Assembly: GCF_026262505.1 (NCBI RefSeq)
Contig: NC_067204.1
Location: 25,761,300 to 25,825,299, forward strand
DNA from: Trichomonas vaginalis G3
Taxonomy: Eukaryota; Parabasalia; Trichomonadida; Trichomonadidae
Length of the DNA: 64,000 bases
Reading direction: 5' to 3'
Part shown: positions 10,208-21,382 of the stretch, piece by piece
Numbering within the stretch: the first letter of the stretch is position 1
Layout of the letters: the number at the start of each line of letters is the position of its first letter
The notes under the pieces: model-generated
What the model saw: only the letters and a program-made list of their open reading frames with translations
Database searches by the model: none
What the model was told of the DNA's origin: nothing
Translations under genes and position numbers: made by a program

Positions 10208-11147
10208 AAAAATGAAGTGGACAAAATCAAAAAGACAAAACTTAGATTTTTTTTGGAAAAAATTATAAAAAATTTGATATTTTTGAAAATTTTCACCGAT
10301 AAAGTTATGTTTAGAAAGAAATGAAATCTACAAAATAAAATAAGAATATATGTTCTTATAAACAAATACAAAAAATATGAAAAATATTTAAATAATTTTA
10401 TATTAATTTTATCAGAGAAAAGAATAAAATATCAGATGAATTATAAAATGGTTTACGTAGTATATTTCACATCTTGTTATTAATTGCGATTATTGCATAT
10501 ATGTATACATGCTGAAATTTAGAATGAAATTTTACTAAAACTTGGATACTGAAGGGAAATAAGTAGATTATTATAATAAAAAATAAGAAAAGAATAATTT
10601 GTCTTAAAGTAAGGTGTTTAATTTAGCAGTAATTCGGAAATTATTTGTGTATTATTTTAAAATTATGACAGTTAGCAAAACTATCATCGTAGCATAAAAA
10701 GTATCGACATTTTAAACTTACTCTGAGCTTTCTTTGTAAAACTGAAATTTTAATTTCGAATGTGAAATTTGAAAAATTAATTTTTAAGCGAAGTCTCAAA
10801 ACCCAGCTTTTATCAACAAACAAACATGATTCTATGGCATGATTTCGTAAAATACACCCTTGACATTGCATTATTGCGGAACATTACGTTCCTTTAAAAG
10901 ATAGTGCAGATCGTATATTCTGTGGAATTTGTAGCGAACCATGTTGTTAGTAATTGCAGTTCTTGTGCTTTGTTGAAATTATCAAAATAATCTCCCTAAA
11001 AATGGCCTGAAAACGTATTCGCTAATACAAGCAAGGCTAGCTAATGAATCTATCCATATAAAATTCATGTCTAATCTTGTTTGCAAAGCGAATAAGCTTC
11101 AGTTCTCATATGAGTGTCAAAAGGGTGAGAATATAATAGGGAGAGTA
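10208..11147. other. Intergenic DNA without recognisable gene
   Basis: AT-rich. Short open frames are present but none has an Inr, family motif or convincing composition. Confidence 0.4.
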
Positions 11148-11555
11148 TCACCAAGTCACCCAGCTTAGTTCACTATTTTGGCATGTTAAATTAAACATCC
11201 TATATTTAATTGATTTAGCAAAAATATAGGATTGATCATTAATAGCGATGTATTGCTGATTTATTATTGTCCTTTCTAAGACCCTATTATCATTTTCTGC
11301 AATTTTAGAAATTTCGTCAAATAAATCGGAAGATTCTCCATTAAGATTCAATAGAACAGTATCGATCTGTACTTCGTCAAGTGCAAAATCTATTTTTCCG
11401 TATTCGTCTTTATAATGATAAAGATATTCTAGTATTTTGTTGGAAACATTTCTATTTTGGATTTCAGGCTCTGCATTAGCCTGGCATTGATGGGTGGAAT
11501 AGTCATGCATTCTCTTATTAAGATTATAAGGTAAATTCATGGAACACTGACTCAT
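11148..11555 (-). CDS. Hypothetical protein, doubtful
   Basis: 135 residues with a balanced composition and a mostly charged, helical-looking sequence from about residue 40. It contains no motif, signal peptide or membrane segment that I recognise. It is divergent from Brf1, with 58 bases between the starts, which suits the compact intergenic distances of trichomonads. Against it, I see no TCA-type Inr just upstream of its ATG. It may be a small unknown gene or a chance frame. Confidence 0.35.
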   Translation of the reverse strand: MSQCSMNLPYNLNKRMHDYSTHQCQANAEPEIQNRNVSNKILEYLYHYKDEYGKIDFALDEVQIDTVLLNLNGESSDLFDEISKIAENDNRVLERTIINQQYIAINDQSYIFAKSIKYRMFNLTCQNSELSWVTW

Positions 11556-11588
11556 TTTAACGAATCCTAAAATTTCACGAAATTTTTG

Positions 11589-11595
11589 TCATTTT
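11589..11595 (+). promoter_or_regulatory. Initiator (Inr) of Brf1
   Basis: TCATTTT matches TCA-Y-W-W; the A (+1) at 11591 is 23 bases before the Brf1 ATG. Confidence 0.6.
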
Positions 11596-11613
11596 TATTA
11601 GAGAAAATTTTTA

Positions 11614-12843
11614 ATGAGTTCGAATAGGTGTCCTCAGTGTGGTGGCGAAGGTACAATTATTAACGATAATGGCAGGAGAATCTGCTCGGCTTGTGGTCTT
11701 ATTCTTCAAGAACAAGCTCTTGTTAACGAACTTTCTTTCATTGATAACGCACATGGCGCTGCCACAGTGTCTGGTCAGTTCGTCCCATCATCTGGTATGT
11801 CAGGCATGGGTGGTGGTGTCTCCACGCAAACTGTTACTGAAGGCTTGAATAAAATTGACGCAATTTGTGATAATTTGCCGAAATTATCTCAAGATGCAGT
11901 TGAATTAGCACATCGAATTTATCAAATCGCAGTCAAGCATCGCTTTACAAGAGGTCGTACCATCGAAATTGTGTCTGCAGCTGCAGTTTATGTTGCAATT
12001 CGTGTTAATCGTTCTTCAGGTTATCTTTTAGATGATGTTGCCGAACACGTATCATGTGGCATTTACGAATTAGCTGCTACGGCCCTCAGACTTGCTCACG
12101 CAGTCAATCAACCTCTTCCAACTATTGATCCTGTACTTTATATTACTCGCTTCCTTGAAGAATTAAATCTTGGCCGTAACCTCAAGGCAGTACATGATAC
12201 AGCAATCCACATTGTCCATCGTTTAGATCGAGATTGGATTCAGACTGGTAGAAAGCCATCAGGAATCGTAGGAACAGCAATTATGATTGCTTGCCAGATC
12301 CACCATATACCTATTTCTAAAGAAAGAATCAAGGAAATCGCAAGAGTCTGCACAAGTACTATTAACAAGCGTCTTAAAGAAATTTCCGAGACAGAACTTG
12401 CAAGAGAATCTATCGACCAACTTAGACTTTCAGAATCAATTTTAGACGACGATTCCCACGAATTACCACCAATTATGAAACGTAGTAAGAACAAGAACCT
12501 TCTAGATGAAATTGCCGAAGAAGTCAAAGGCGAAAAACAAGAACAGGAAGATCAGAATTTCGATGACGAAGATTTCGAAGATCCAGAGCTAGAATCGATT
12601 GACCAGGAAATCCTTACACCAGAGGAGTCCGAGAAAAAGCTTACACTTTACATGGCCATGTTCAAGAGCCACTTCAACGCTCCACCAAAAGAACCAAAAC
12701 AAAAACGCCACAGAAAGAAGAAACAAACTTCTACATACCAGGACAGCGATGCAGTCTATGTACAAGATAACGGAATGCTCATTGCCGATAACGATGAAAT
12801 TGCTGGAGATGACGACAATTTCGAAGATATTGTTGAAGATTAA
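11614..12843 (+). CDS. BRF1: Transcription factor IIIB subunit Brf1 (TFIIB-related)
   Basis: 409 residues. A zinc ribbon at the N-terminus has CPQCGG at residues 6-11 and CSACG at about 29-33. The following GQFVPSS segment is characteristic of Brf1 rather than TFIIB. Two cyclin-like repeats span about 80-270, with AAAVYVAIRVNRS and GTAIMIACQIHHIPIS marking the two repeats. The C-terminus is acidic and basic by turns and includes EESEKKLTLYMAMFKSHF and a basic KRHRKKK stretch, plausibly a short Brf homology block that binds TBP. Known role: with TBP and Bdp1 it recruits RNA polymerase III to tRNA and 5S genes. It is compact compared with fungal or animal Brf1. An Inr 23 bases upstream supports the start. 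The frame is intact. Confidence 0.85.
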   Translation: MSSNRCPQCGGEGTIINDNGRRICSACGLILQEQALVNELSFIDNAHGAATVSGQFVPSSGMSGMGGGVSTQTVTEGLNKIDAICDNLPKLSQDAVELAHRIYQIAVKHRFTRGRTIEIVSAAAVYVAIRVNRSSGYLLDDVAEHVSCGIYELAATALRLAHAVNQPLPTIDPVLYITRFLEELNLGRNLKAVHDTAIHIVHRLDRDWIQTGRKPSGIVGTAIMIACQIHHIPISKERIKEIARVCTSTINKRLKEISETELARESIDQLRLSESILDDDSHELPPIMKRSKNKNLLDEIAEEVKGEKQEQEDQNFDDEDFEDPELESIDQEILTPEESEKKLTLYMAMFKSHFNAPPKEPKQKRHRKKKQTSTYQDSDAVYVQDNGMLIADNDEIAGDDDNFEDIVED

Positions 12844-13313
12844 GCAATTTAATGGCTATAGTTTTTGTTTTTTACTGTTTGTGATTTGTTTTGTTATAAA
12901 TTTTTACTTTTTTTAGTTTATTTCTGGAAAATTTTTCTCAATAATACCTTTAATATATTGATTTTACTAATAATTTCAATTCTAAAAGTTGTAGATTTTA
13001 TAAAACACATAAGATAATAATGTGAAAATGGTAATTTCACACTAGATTTGGAGACACTAGTTCAGCCAATATACATAAGCCAGCATCGATCTCTTCTATC
13101 GGTTTATTTCTCATTATTAGTAAGACTTGTTATTATGTTAATCATTTAACATCAACCCAAACAAAATATTTGATTCAAAATATTATACAAATGATAATTT
13201 AACTCATAACATATACTTGTAAAAAGAAATTATAACTAAATAGAAAATGTGAAATACAACTTTCTTATTCAGAGATCTGATTTTCTATTGTTGTACATTC
13301 CTTTGTCACTTTT
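12844..13313. other. Intergenic region between Brf1 and the next gene
   Basis: AT-rich with no supported feature apart from the Inr pair at its right end. Confidence 0.4.
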
Positions 13314-13320
13314 TCATTTG
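13306..13320 (+). promoter_or_regulatory. Two overlapping Inr-like motifs
   Basis: TCACTTT (13306-13312) and TCATTTG (13314-13320) precede the ATG at 13325. The second would give a leader of about 9 bases, the first about 17; both lengths are normal for trichomonads. Confidence 0.55.
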
Positions 13321-13324
13321 GAAA

Positions 13325-13735
13325 ATGCAACAAGACCTTGGCGAAACCAAGGTCTTAAAAGGCGCAAACTTGCGTATAGAAGTGCCTGGATTTGCAGATT
13401 TAAAAGGTGATGAAATGGAGTTCTCTTTTTTCAATTTTAATTTTCCATCCACAAAAGCGCCGAGTATTAAAGCATATTTTGTAGATGATCCTTCTCGTGA
13501 ATTAGAAGACACGAAAGGTTTCAAATTATCATCAATTTCCAAACGATTTATGCCACAACAAACTCCTTCATTTTTACCAGCCGTGATGGCATTCACAAGA
13601 CAAAGAACTTACTCCCCAAGCCCAGACACGCAATTTCCCTTCCACGAACCATCATTGTTCGACGATAATAACAAAATCTATCAAGAAGTATGTACAGATA
13701 ATACGGGTATATCTCTTTTAGATCAGATTAAGTAA
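13325..13735 (+). CDS. Small protein of unknown function
   Basis: 136 residues, no recognised domain. It has an FSFFNFNFPS stretch near residue 35, a Pro/Ser-rich middle, and an acidic C-terminus ending LLDQIK. There is no signal peptide or membrane segment. Two Inr motifs 5-19 bases upstream and an unbroken, evenly composed frame make it a likely real gene. It follows Brf1 in the same direction but has its own Inr, so there is no sign of co-transcription. Confidence 0.6.
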   Translation: MQQDLGETKVLKGANLRIEVPGFADLKGDEMEFSFFNFNFPSTKAPSIKAYFVDDPSRELEDTKGFKLSSISKRFMPQQTPSFLPAVMAFTRQRTYSPSPDTQFPFHEPSLFDDNNKIYQEVCTDNTGISLLDQIK

Positions 13736-16674
13736 TCTGCTATTGATTGGCCGCATTTTGCTTATTTTTAGAAATTTATTCTTTTTAGGTTTCTAAAATA
13801 AGCAAAATTGAGATGATATCCGTTACTTTGATAAGGAACTTCCCATGCTTTTCCTAATCTTTTCCGGAAATTTTCTCAATTTGAAATAATATTTTGAGAT
13901 GTTCCAGAAACATTCTTTTCGGAACGCATTGCCTGTTAATCTGAACTTCCTTACATCGTACTACTTGGAAGTATTCAAGATTTTTCTTGAATTTCGCAAA
14001 GCCACCTAATTTTGTTTCGAGTTATCAAACCTTTCTATGACGGATTTGGTATTTACACATATTGGTATTTTACCATATCAGCCATTTAAGATAAATTTAG
14101 ATCATAATCATATCTCGGATTTTAGGTGAGATTATTCAATAACTACAAGGTCATTTCAAATACTTTACTCCATAAAACGATTTAATACACTTCTCATATT
14201 AATAAACAGAGAATAAATTTTATATTATTTTTTTATTGAAACTTCAAATTACGTTTTTTATGAAAAGTAATTCATATTTTTCGAGTTTTTGATTGCCAGC
14301 CACTGCGTATAGATTTCCAAGTTTGATCAGCAGAAATGTCCATTGAAACTCAATTCTTGAACGTACAATAGCTAAATATTTCTCCAATCACTAGATATTT
14401 AAGATTTTTGAAGATTCATTGAATATTACCCTAGAATACAATCATATTAACAAGTCTGTTATGATGAAACTGAGTTTTGTTATTTTATTAAAAGTATATA
14501 TCTATGAATAAGGAAGTCAATTTGGAAAATTGTTTTCACTTTAGGAGAATATAATTTTCCATTTGGAAAATTTAAAAAGTGAGACGCGCAGGATTCGAAC
14601 TTTTTTAAAAGTTGATTTAAATGAATTTTAGTGTGGAATATAAGGATAATATCATATTTAAAATAAGAATATACTAGTTTAGGTGGTATTAATTTTTTCG
14701 ATAAATTTGAGAGTATGTACGTTTAGGGCATGAAAAGTGTCAATTCGCTCAGCGAAAGCTGAGCTAGCTTCGTTCTCGAAAGAATAAGGAAGGAGTGAAG
14801 GAGAATGATACAGAAGTTGACACATTCATATCATTTCAACAAATTTTGATCAAATTGAAATTCAATAAAATTCAATTCAATTCATATCCTTCAGTCAGTA
14901 CATTGATATCCTTCTGCATCACAATGATAACTCGGGCATCAATAGTTCTACAACTAACTCAGAAAAAACAAGATTATTACTTCCTGCTTACAGCTTTTAA
15001 AAAGTTTCGATGATAAAAATCACTCTACTCTCGTTTATCGACATATGGTGATAGTAGGTAAACATATTCTTATCGATATTAATAAAAATATTTGTACGAA
15101 AATCTTATCCAATTAGAGAGTTATTCATAAAGTATATGATAATTATAATTACTTTATCTTTGTTTTATCTTTGAATAAACAATTTAATTTAAATTGCATA
15201 ATATTTTTTGGTTGAAAGACAGGAAACTTAGTTGAGTTTGTATTATTTTTATCGTTTAATTCATCGTATCAGTGAGTGATCCAGATATTTAAGATATTTA
15301 GAAAAAAAATTATTAATTTGATTAACAAATTTTAATCAAAATAGCAAAAATCTATTTGATAGCTGTAAACAAACAATAATTTTTATTTCAAGCAAAATCA
15401 CTTATTTTCATCTAAACGTATAAAATTGTCAATTTTATGAAAATAAATTGAAAATCCCATGAAATGTAAAGGAGAGTAATATTTTTCAATTTTCTTTTTT
15501 TCTTTGTCTCAAATATTTTCTGTTGGGAATTTTCTTGTTATCAAAAATAATTTTAATATTTGTTTATTTCATTACATACAATAAAATTTTAAAATCTATT
15601 TCTTCTCAAGAAAATTTTTTCCTTCATATGAAGAAACATTTTGTTCTCCATTTGATACTGAGTCTAAATCTCGATTTTTGAATTTTCTTCTTTCCAAATT
15701 TCTTTTTTCCAAATTAGAAGTTTAATTCAAATTTTCAATAGTTTATATATTTTCTCAAACCGTCTCAGATTTTCTCACTTTTTAGGGATTTTCTCTCAAA
15801 ATATACAAAAATAGTAATATCAATACATGTGTCTAATATACTTTAAAACCATCGTGACAAAATTCAAAAACGAAGAGTTCTTCTCTCCAAATTTTTTTCA
15901 AAATCAAAAAAATGAGATAAAAAAGTACGTTTGGAAAATTCATTTTTAGCATTTTAGGAATTTTCTCACTTTTCTTCCAAATTGACATCCTTACTATGAA
16001 ATAAAAGATTACAAATTGTAAGTAGAACTTAAGAAAATAAAGAGATTTTTAAAATTTATATAAGAATCTAACAAATAAATACATTTCAGTAATTCGCAAT
16101 TAATCAGAAAAGGGTCAATTAATAGTACACCCATAAAGTAATCTTTGATATCGCTTATTTTTTGACTTTTTATCAAATTTTCTTATTATAAACCAATAAT
16201 ATAATGGAGAATTGGATCAATTGATTCGACTGAGTGATTGTGTTAGTGTGTGGTCGCTAGGTCTTACAATTTCGAAAGTATGTATAATCAGATATCGAAC
16301 GCAAAGTTCAATTGCAAAATTCGAGCGATAAATATTTATGGCAAATGTCCATGATTTTGGGTACTTCACTGTATCGAGATATCTGAAGTCTGGCTCAGAA
16401 CTTCAGAGTGCTTCACCTAAAAATGTTTTGTTTTTCTCAATTTTAACATATTTGAGGGAAACCAAAAACCGTTTTAATAAAATTGAGAGATGCTATCTTA
16501 AAATCATATAATATTTAGATATAAATCAAAATTAAATTTTGAAAATTTTGAAAAAATAAAATTTCAAAATAATGTGCAATATAATATGTATCAATTATGA
16601 CAATGATATTTATCATATCCAAAGTCATTTTTTCTGATATATGATTTTATTCGATAAGCATTTTCGACCTTTTA
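13736..16674. other. Long intergenic stretch with small structural relics
   Basis: No credible gene in about 2.9 kb. On the minus strand near 14582-14605 lies a tRNA-3'-end-like piece (GTTCGAATCCTGCGCGTCTC followed by a T run), perhaps a tRNA or SINE relic. The remainder is AT-rich DNA with short A/T tracts. Confidence 0.4.
14747..14764. repeat. Perfect 7-bp hairpin with GAAA loop
   Basis: GCTCAGC-GAAA-GCTGAGC is a perfect stem with a GNRA tetraloop, GC-rich against an AT-rich background. It could be an RNA element or a short transposon relic. Nothing around it decides. Confidence 0.4.
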
Positions 16675-16711
16675 TCGCTTTGGGAGGGCGCAAAGCGCCC
16701 TCCCAAAGCGA
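16675..16711. repeat. Perfect GC-rich inverted repeat (17-bp arms, AAA loop)
   Basis: Arms TCGCTTTGGGAGGGCGC and its exact complement are separated by AAA. It is strikingly GC-rich for this region and lies about 95 bases from a second perfect hairpin of the same design (16807-16837). Confidence 0.8.
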
Positions 16712-16806
16712 GAGAATCCATAATAACCCGATTCTAAATTTTGAGTTCGAAATCTCGAATTTTTCCCATATAATAACATACTTTTTAATATAAATTTGGG
16801 GGGTTC

Positions 16807-16837
16807 AGACATTGCGGATCTTCGATCCGCAATGTCT
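16807..16837. repeat. Perfect inverted repeat (14-bp arms, TTC loop)
   Basis: Arms AGACATTGCGGATC and GATCCGCAATGTCT are separated by TTC. It has the same layout as the hairpin at 16675-16711, with unrelated arm sequence and a 3-base loop. Confidence 0.8.
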
Positions 16838-18239
16838 TCACCTAGACCGTATACCCTACTTTTCCAACATTTAGAAAACATGCATGACCCCTACCCAGGG
16901 TCCAAAAATTGGTATTTTCTGCGCTCAGGCAACATGAGTTTTTGAGCCGCCAAATGAATAGCTCAAATAGTTTCCTCATATAGAGACATGCTTATGCTTA
17001 GAGTTTGAAGGGAAACTAAAGTGATTTTTTTCTGCATTTCGAAATCTAATGCAATCTTAAAATCATGATTAAACTGCGAATCTGGGCGCAATTTTTTAAT
17101 ATGTTAATATATGAAGGTACTCCTACTACTGCGAATGCTTCAAATGAAAATTCAAGGAATCAGATTAATTTGATCACATTAGTATAGTAGTGGTCAATCC
17201 AAAAACTCATATGTTGATATATAACCTATAGAGATGATAATTATCGACTCTTCATTGAAATGCATAAGATTTAATAATCTCATAAATGTTCTTTTTAATT
17301 TTCAGTATTTCGTGTGCATTTAGATTGCATATACCTGTATATGATATTTCTAGAATGTTTTGGTTAGATATTAAGTTTTTTAGATTAATATTTTAACATT
17401 TTGATAAAACAAGCAATTGTTCCATTTTGGAATCGCGATTGAACTCTAGTTTGACTAATATGATGTTGTATGATCAAATAAATTCTAACTTCATGAGATA
17501 AATTTTGAAATTAGAAAATGCGATATCTGACTCAAATATTTATCTGAGCACATTTAACATTCAATTATAAACTAAAGTAATATACAGCAGATTCGATTTG
17601 GCTTATATTTTAAATATTCAACAAATAATCTTATAAAATTGTGCTATTCACGTTTCTCAAAGATGAATTAAGCATTTACAACTTGTGCATTGATGGAATT
17701 AGATATGGATTCTAATGTTAATCGATATTTTGTAAATTGATATATATTTTATCATGGTTTGACATTTGATCGTGTTGAAACCGGAATTGCAATATGCATC
17801 ATCTATATATATAATTGTCAAAATATGAGCTATAGATTTTTAAATTATGCTCCTGATTATGAGTGACTTATATGATTATATTGAATTGAGTAGTAAGAAT
17901 CATAAATATTAGAATATTACGATAATGTATTATAACCTTATAGAAGCTTAAGGCTAAAAATGATAATGAAAATGTAGCTCAAATTTAAGTCTAAAATTTT
18001 GAAAAAATTAAGTGCTTATGATAGTATGACGATATTGGTGTTTGAATGTAAGAAATTAGAGATGTATTAGAAGCATTATGAGAAAATAATAAGATATAAA
18101 AACAAATTTTATGAAATAATTTAAGTTATAAGAGGTGTTAACATTGGTAATGTGTATAAGATAGTAGAATTGTATTGGATCTTTGATTAGTATTTTATAA
18201 CAATTTATTAATGTAGATGTGATTAGAATGTTGGATTTC
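16838..18239. other. Intergenic DNA without recognisable gene
   Basis: AT-rich, no supported coding frame, RNA or terminal repeat. Confidence 0.4.
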
Positions 18240-19890
18240 AAAGGAGAAAGCGGATTGTTCACTCTTGTTGGTCTGCATGTGTCATTCCGGGAGACATTGC
18301 CTCTGCATGTCTCCCAGAATGGCATACTGTTCCGCATTCATAACTTGAAAACTTTGACCGACAAGAGTGCATTGTGCACTCTTGTTGGTCTGCATGTGTC
18401 ATTCCGGGAGACATTGCCTGTGCATGTCTCCCAGAATGGCATACTGTTGCATCATAACTTGATGCAAAACTTTGACCGACAAGAGTGCATTGTGCACTCT
18501 TGTTTGTCATCCACTATGATACCTAGAGAAAATACTTTACTTACATTATTTAAAATATTAATTTCCCTATTTAATATTTATTTATTATTTTTTGTGCTTT
18601 ATATTCCCTATGGCATGTACTGAACTATTTTATAGACTCTACCGAGCTATCTCCACATATAAACATTTGACAATAACACATATATACTCTCTTCATATTC
18701 TAGTCTCATGACATATTATTGCAAAAGCTATATTTATACAGCATACCTCATAAAGTCTCATTATATCCCTATCTAAGCGTTCAAAACCTATTTTCCCCAC
18801 GTAATCTGATTCTTCAGGCTCCGCTGATTCGATTTCTGCTGTCAGATCGTGAAAATATGAATCACATAACAAGATAAACACAAATCCAAAATAATAATGT
18901 TTTCTTCAAATTGACTCTTCCACGATATTCATATATTTGTTATTAATTCCTTTTTCCCTTACAAATGTATTTAATTTTCTGAATAATACGTATTATAAAA
19001 TGAATATCTCAAAAACTAAATTAAAAAAATTAATACTGGGTAATAACTAGATATATTGTGACTTTTTGAATTCACACACTTTTGGAAAAAATTGAATTTT
19101 TCTAAAATGATATTGTTTGAACTTATTATTTTACGGAAAATATCAAGTTGGGTAACATGCGTTTATCTTGTTATGTGATTCATATTTTCACGATCTGACA
19201 GCAGAAATCGAATCAGCGGAGCCTGAAGAATCAGATTACGTGGGGAAAATAGGTTTTGAACGCTTAGATAGGGATATAATGAGACTTTATGAGGTATGCT
19301 GTATAAATATAGCTTTTGCAATAATATGTCATGAGACTAGAATATGAAGAGAGTATATATGTGTTATTGTCAAATGTTTATATGTGGAGATAGCTCGGTA
19401 GAGTCTATAAAATAGTTCAGTACATGCCATAGGGAATATAAAGCACAAAAAATAATAAATAAATATTAAATAGGGAAATTAATATTTTAAATAATGTAAG
19501 TAAAGTATTTTCTCTAGGTATCATAGTGGATGACAAACAAGAGTGCACAATGCACTCTTGTCGGTCAAAGTTCCGCATTCAAGTTATGAATGGAAAGTAT
19601 GCCATTCTGGGAGACATGCACAGGCAATGTCTCCCGGAATGACACATGCAGACCAACAAGAGTGCACAATGCACTCTTGTCGGTCAAAGTTCGTATTCTG
19701 AATGCAATAACAGTATCATTCTGGGAGACATGCAGAGGCAATGTCTCCCGGAATGACACATGCAGACCAACAAGAGTGCACAATGCACTCTTGTCGGTCA
19801 AAGTTCCGCATTCAAGTTATGAATGCGGAACAGTATGCCATTCTGGGAGACATGCACAGGCAATGTCTCCCGGAATGACATGCTTAGAAC
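18240..19890. mobile_element. Foldback element with long inverted arms made of reiterated hairpins
   Basis: The left arm (about 18240-18879) and right arm (19161-about 19890) are nearly exact inverted copies around a 281-bp unique spacer. The outer part of each arm is a tandem array of units about 110-120 bp long. Each unit holds two palindromes: AAGAGTGCA/TGCACTCTT with a CAA or TTG loop, and ATTCCGGGAGACAT/ATGTCTCCCAGAAT with a ~9-base loop. The left arm has two to three units and the right arm three, so the arms differ in length. The inner arm half is unique AT-rich sequence ending near ACATAACAAGATAAAC. No transposase is present. The structure resembles foldback elements with tandem arrays in their termini. 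No target duplication was found. Confidence 0.7.
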
Positions 19891-20130
19891 AATAATGCAC
19901 TCTATCCTCCCTAAATTCTTCGTATTCCAGTTATTTTCTTCATTTTTTTACTTTTTAAATTTTTTTTCTCTAATTTCTTATATTTATTTCTATAAATATT
20001 TTCCTAATGTAAACACACATTAAATTTTCTTATTTCACAGAGAAACTTGTCAGACGATAAAAATTTTTTACACACAAAATTTTTCTTGGTGAAAAAGACC
20101 ATCTTCTTATAACAAATCATTATTTACAGC
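19891..20130. other. Short gap before the nested insertion
   Basis: Non-coding, AT-rich. If the nested block 20138-47160 is removed, this abuts the 3' end of the Tigger-like transposase gene, so it may be that transposon's 3' untranslated end. Confidence 0.35.
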
Positions 20131-21382
20131 TTACAAATAAGGGTTTCGTTTTGCGAAAAAACGTACAATACGCAATTTCGCTAAAAAAACATTTAGCTAG
20201 CAATTTCGACCTTTGACTCCACTCAAGACGTCACTTTTTTAATTTTGCGGTATCATATTTTTGGAAAATCTTTATGAATATTATATAAAAAGTCTCTTTA
20301 ATATCTATATTTCATATTTTTATCGATTTTTAAAGTTTTTGCGAAAAGTATTCAATTATTTTTGCTATTTGGTCGGGTAAATGTCAGATTTGCGACATTT
20401 TCTGATATGATATTCAGATTCTACGTTGATAATAATGCTTATAGAACCCTCTTGCTATTGTGTCAAAATTGCGAAACCGATAGCAAAAATATCTCGCAAT
20501 ATCAAAATTGAGATATTGAGTGAATTATGCATTATAGAGATTAAAAATCTGATTTGTGAAAACATCTCATCAGTTTCTAGCTAATTCAAAAATCTTTACT
20601 ATCTTATTCGATTAAAATGAAAAGGGAATAGTTTCATTATGCTTTAATGACAGCCTTATAATATAATCATAGTTTTCGCTCAATATGCAGCATTTTTTTT
20701 CGAAATCTATGGTCAATGTCCTAAATACTGATTGCTTTGCATTCATATCTCTTACATTTTCTATACCCACATCACTATTCATTGCTATTCCTATCTTTTT
20801 CATTTTTGTTTGTTTCTCATAATTTCTCAAAAAACATGATAACTTGATATTTGTAAATATCATACTTTATAACGTAAATAAGAACTTGACCTATTAAGAA
20901 AAGCAGTAATGAAAAGAAAATCTGAAATTCATAAAAATTACAAGTTTCTGATGACAATTAGCTTAATTAAACCAGGTACAAGATTATATAATTGTATTTT
21001 CTATCCAATTATCCATATAATATCTTATCCAGAAAAAATAACTTGATCAATACCAAATGATTTTTTAACTAGTAATAAGGGTTTCGTTTTGCGAAAAAAC
21101 GTACAATACGCAATTTCGCTAAAAAAACATTTAGCCAGCAATTTCGACCTTTGACTCCACTCAAGACGTCACTTTTTTAATTTTGCGGTATCATATTTTT
21201 GGAAAATCTTTATGAATATTATATAAAAAGTCTCTTTAATATCTATATTTCATATTTTTATCGATTTTTAAAGTTTTTGCGAAAAGTATTCAATTATTTT
21301 TGCTATTTGGTCGGGTAAATGTCAGATTTGCGACATTTTCTGATATGATATTCAGATTCTACGTTGATAATAATGCTTATAG

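Noticed and set aside
10641-10871. 76-residue minus-strand frame
   Set aside because: Composition of random AT-rich DNA and no start signal.
14795-15013. 72-residue plus-strand frame
   Set aside because: No Inr at the start, low-complexity I/L/K composition of AT-rich noise, no family.
18219-19895. Open frames with repeated VGLHVSFRETLP / HSGRHAQAMSPGM peptides
   Set aside because: They arise on both strands from the palindromic tandem units of the foldback element and change frame between units.
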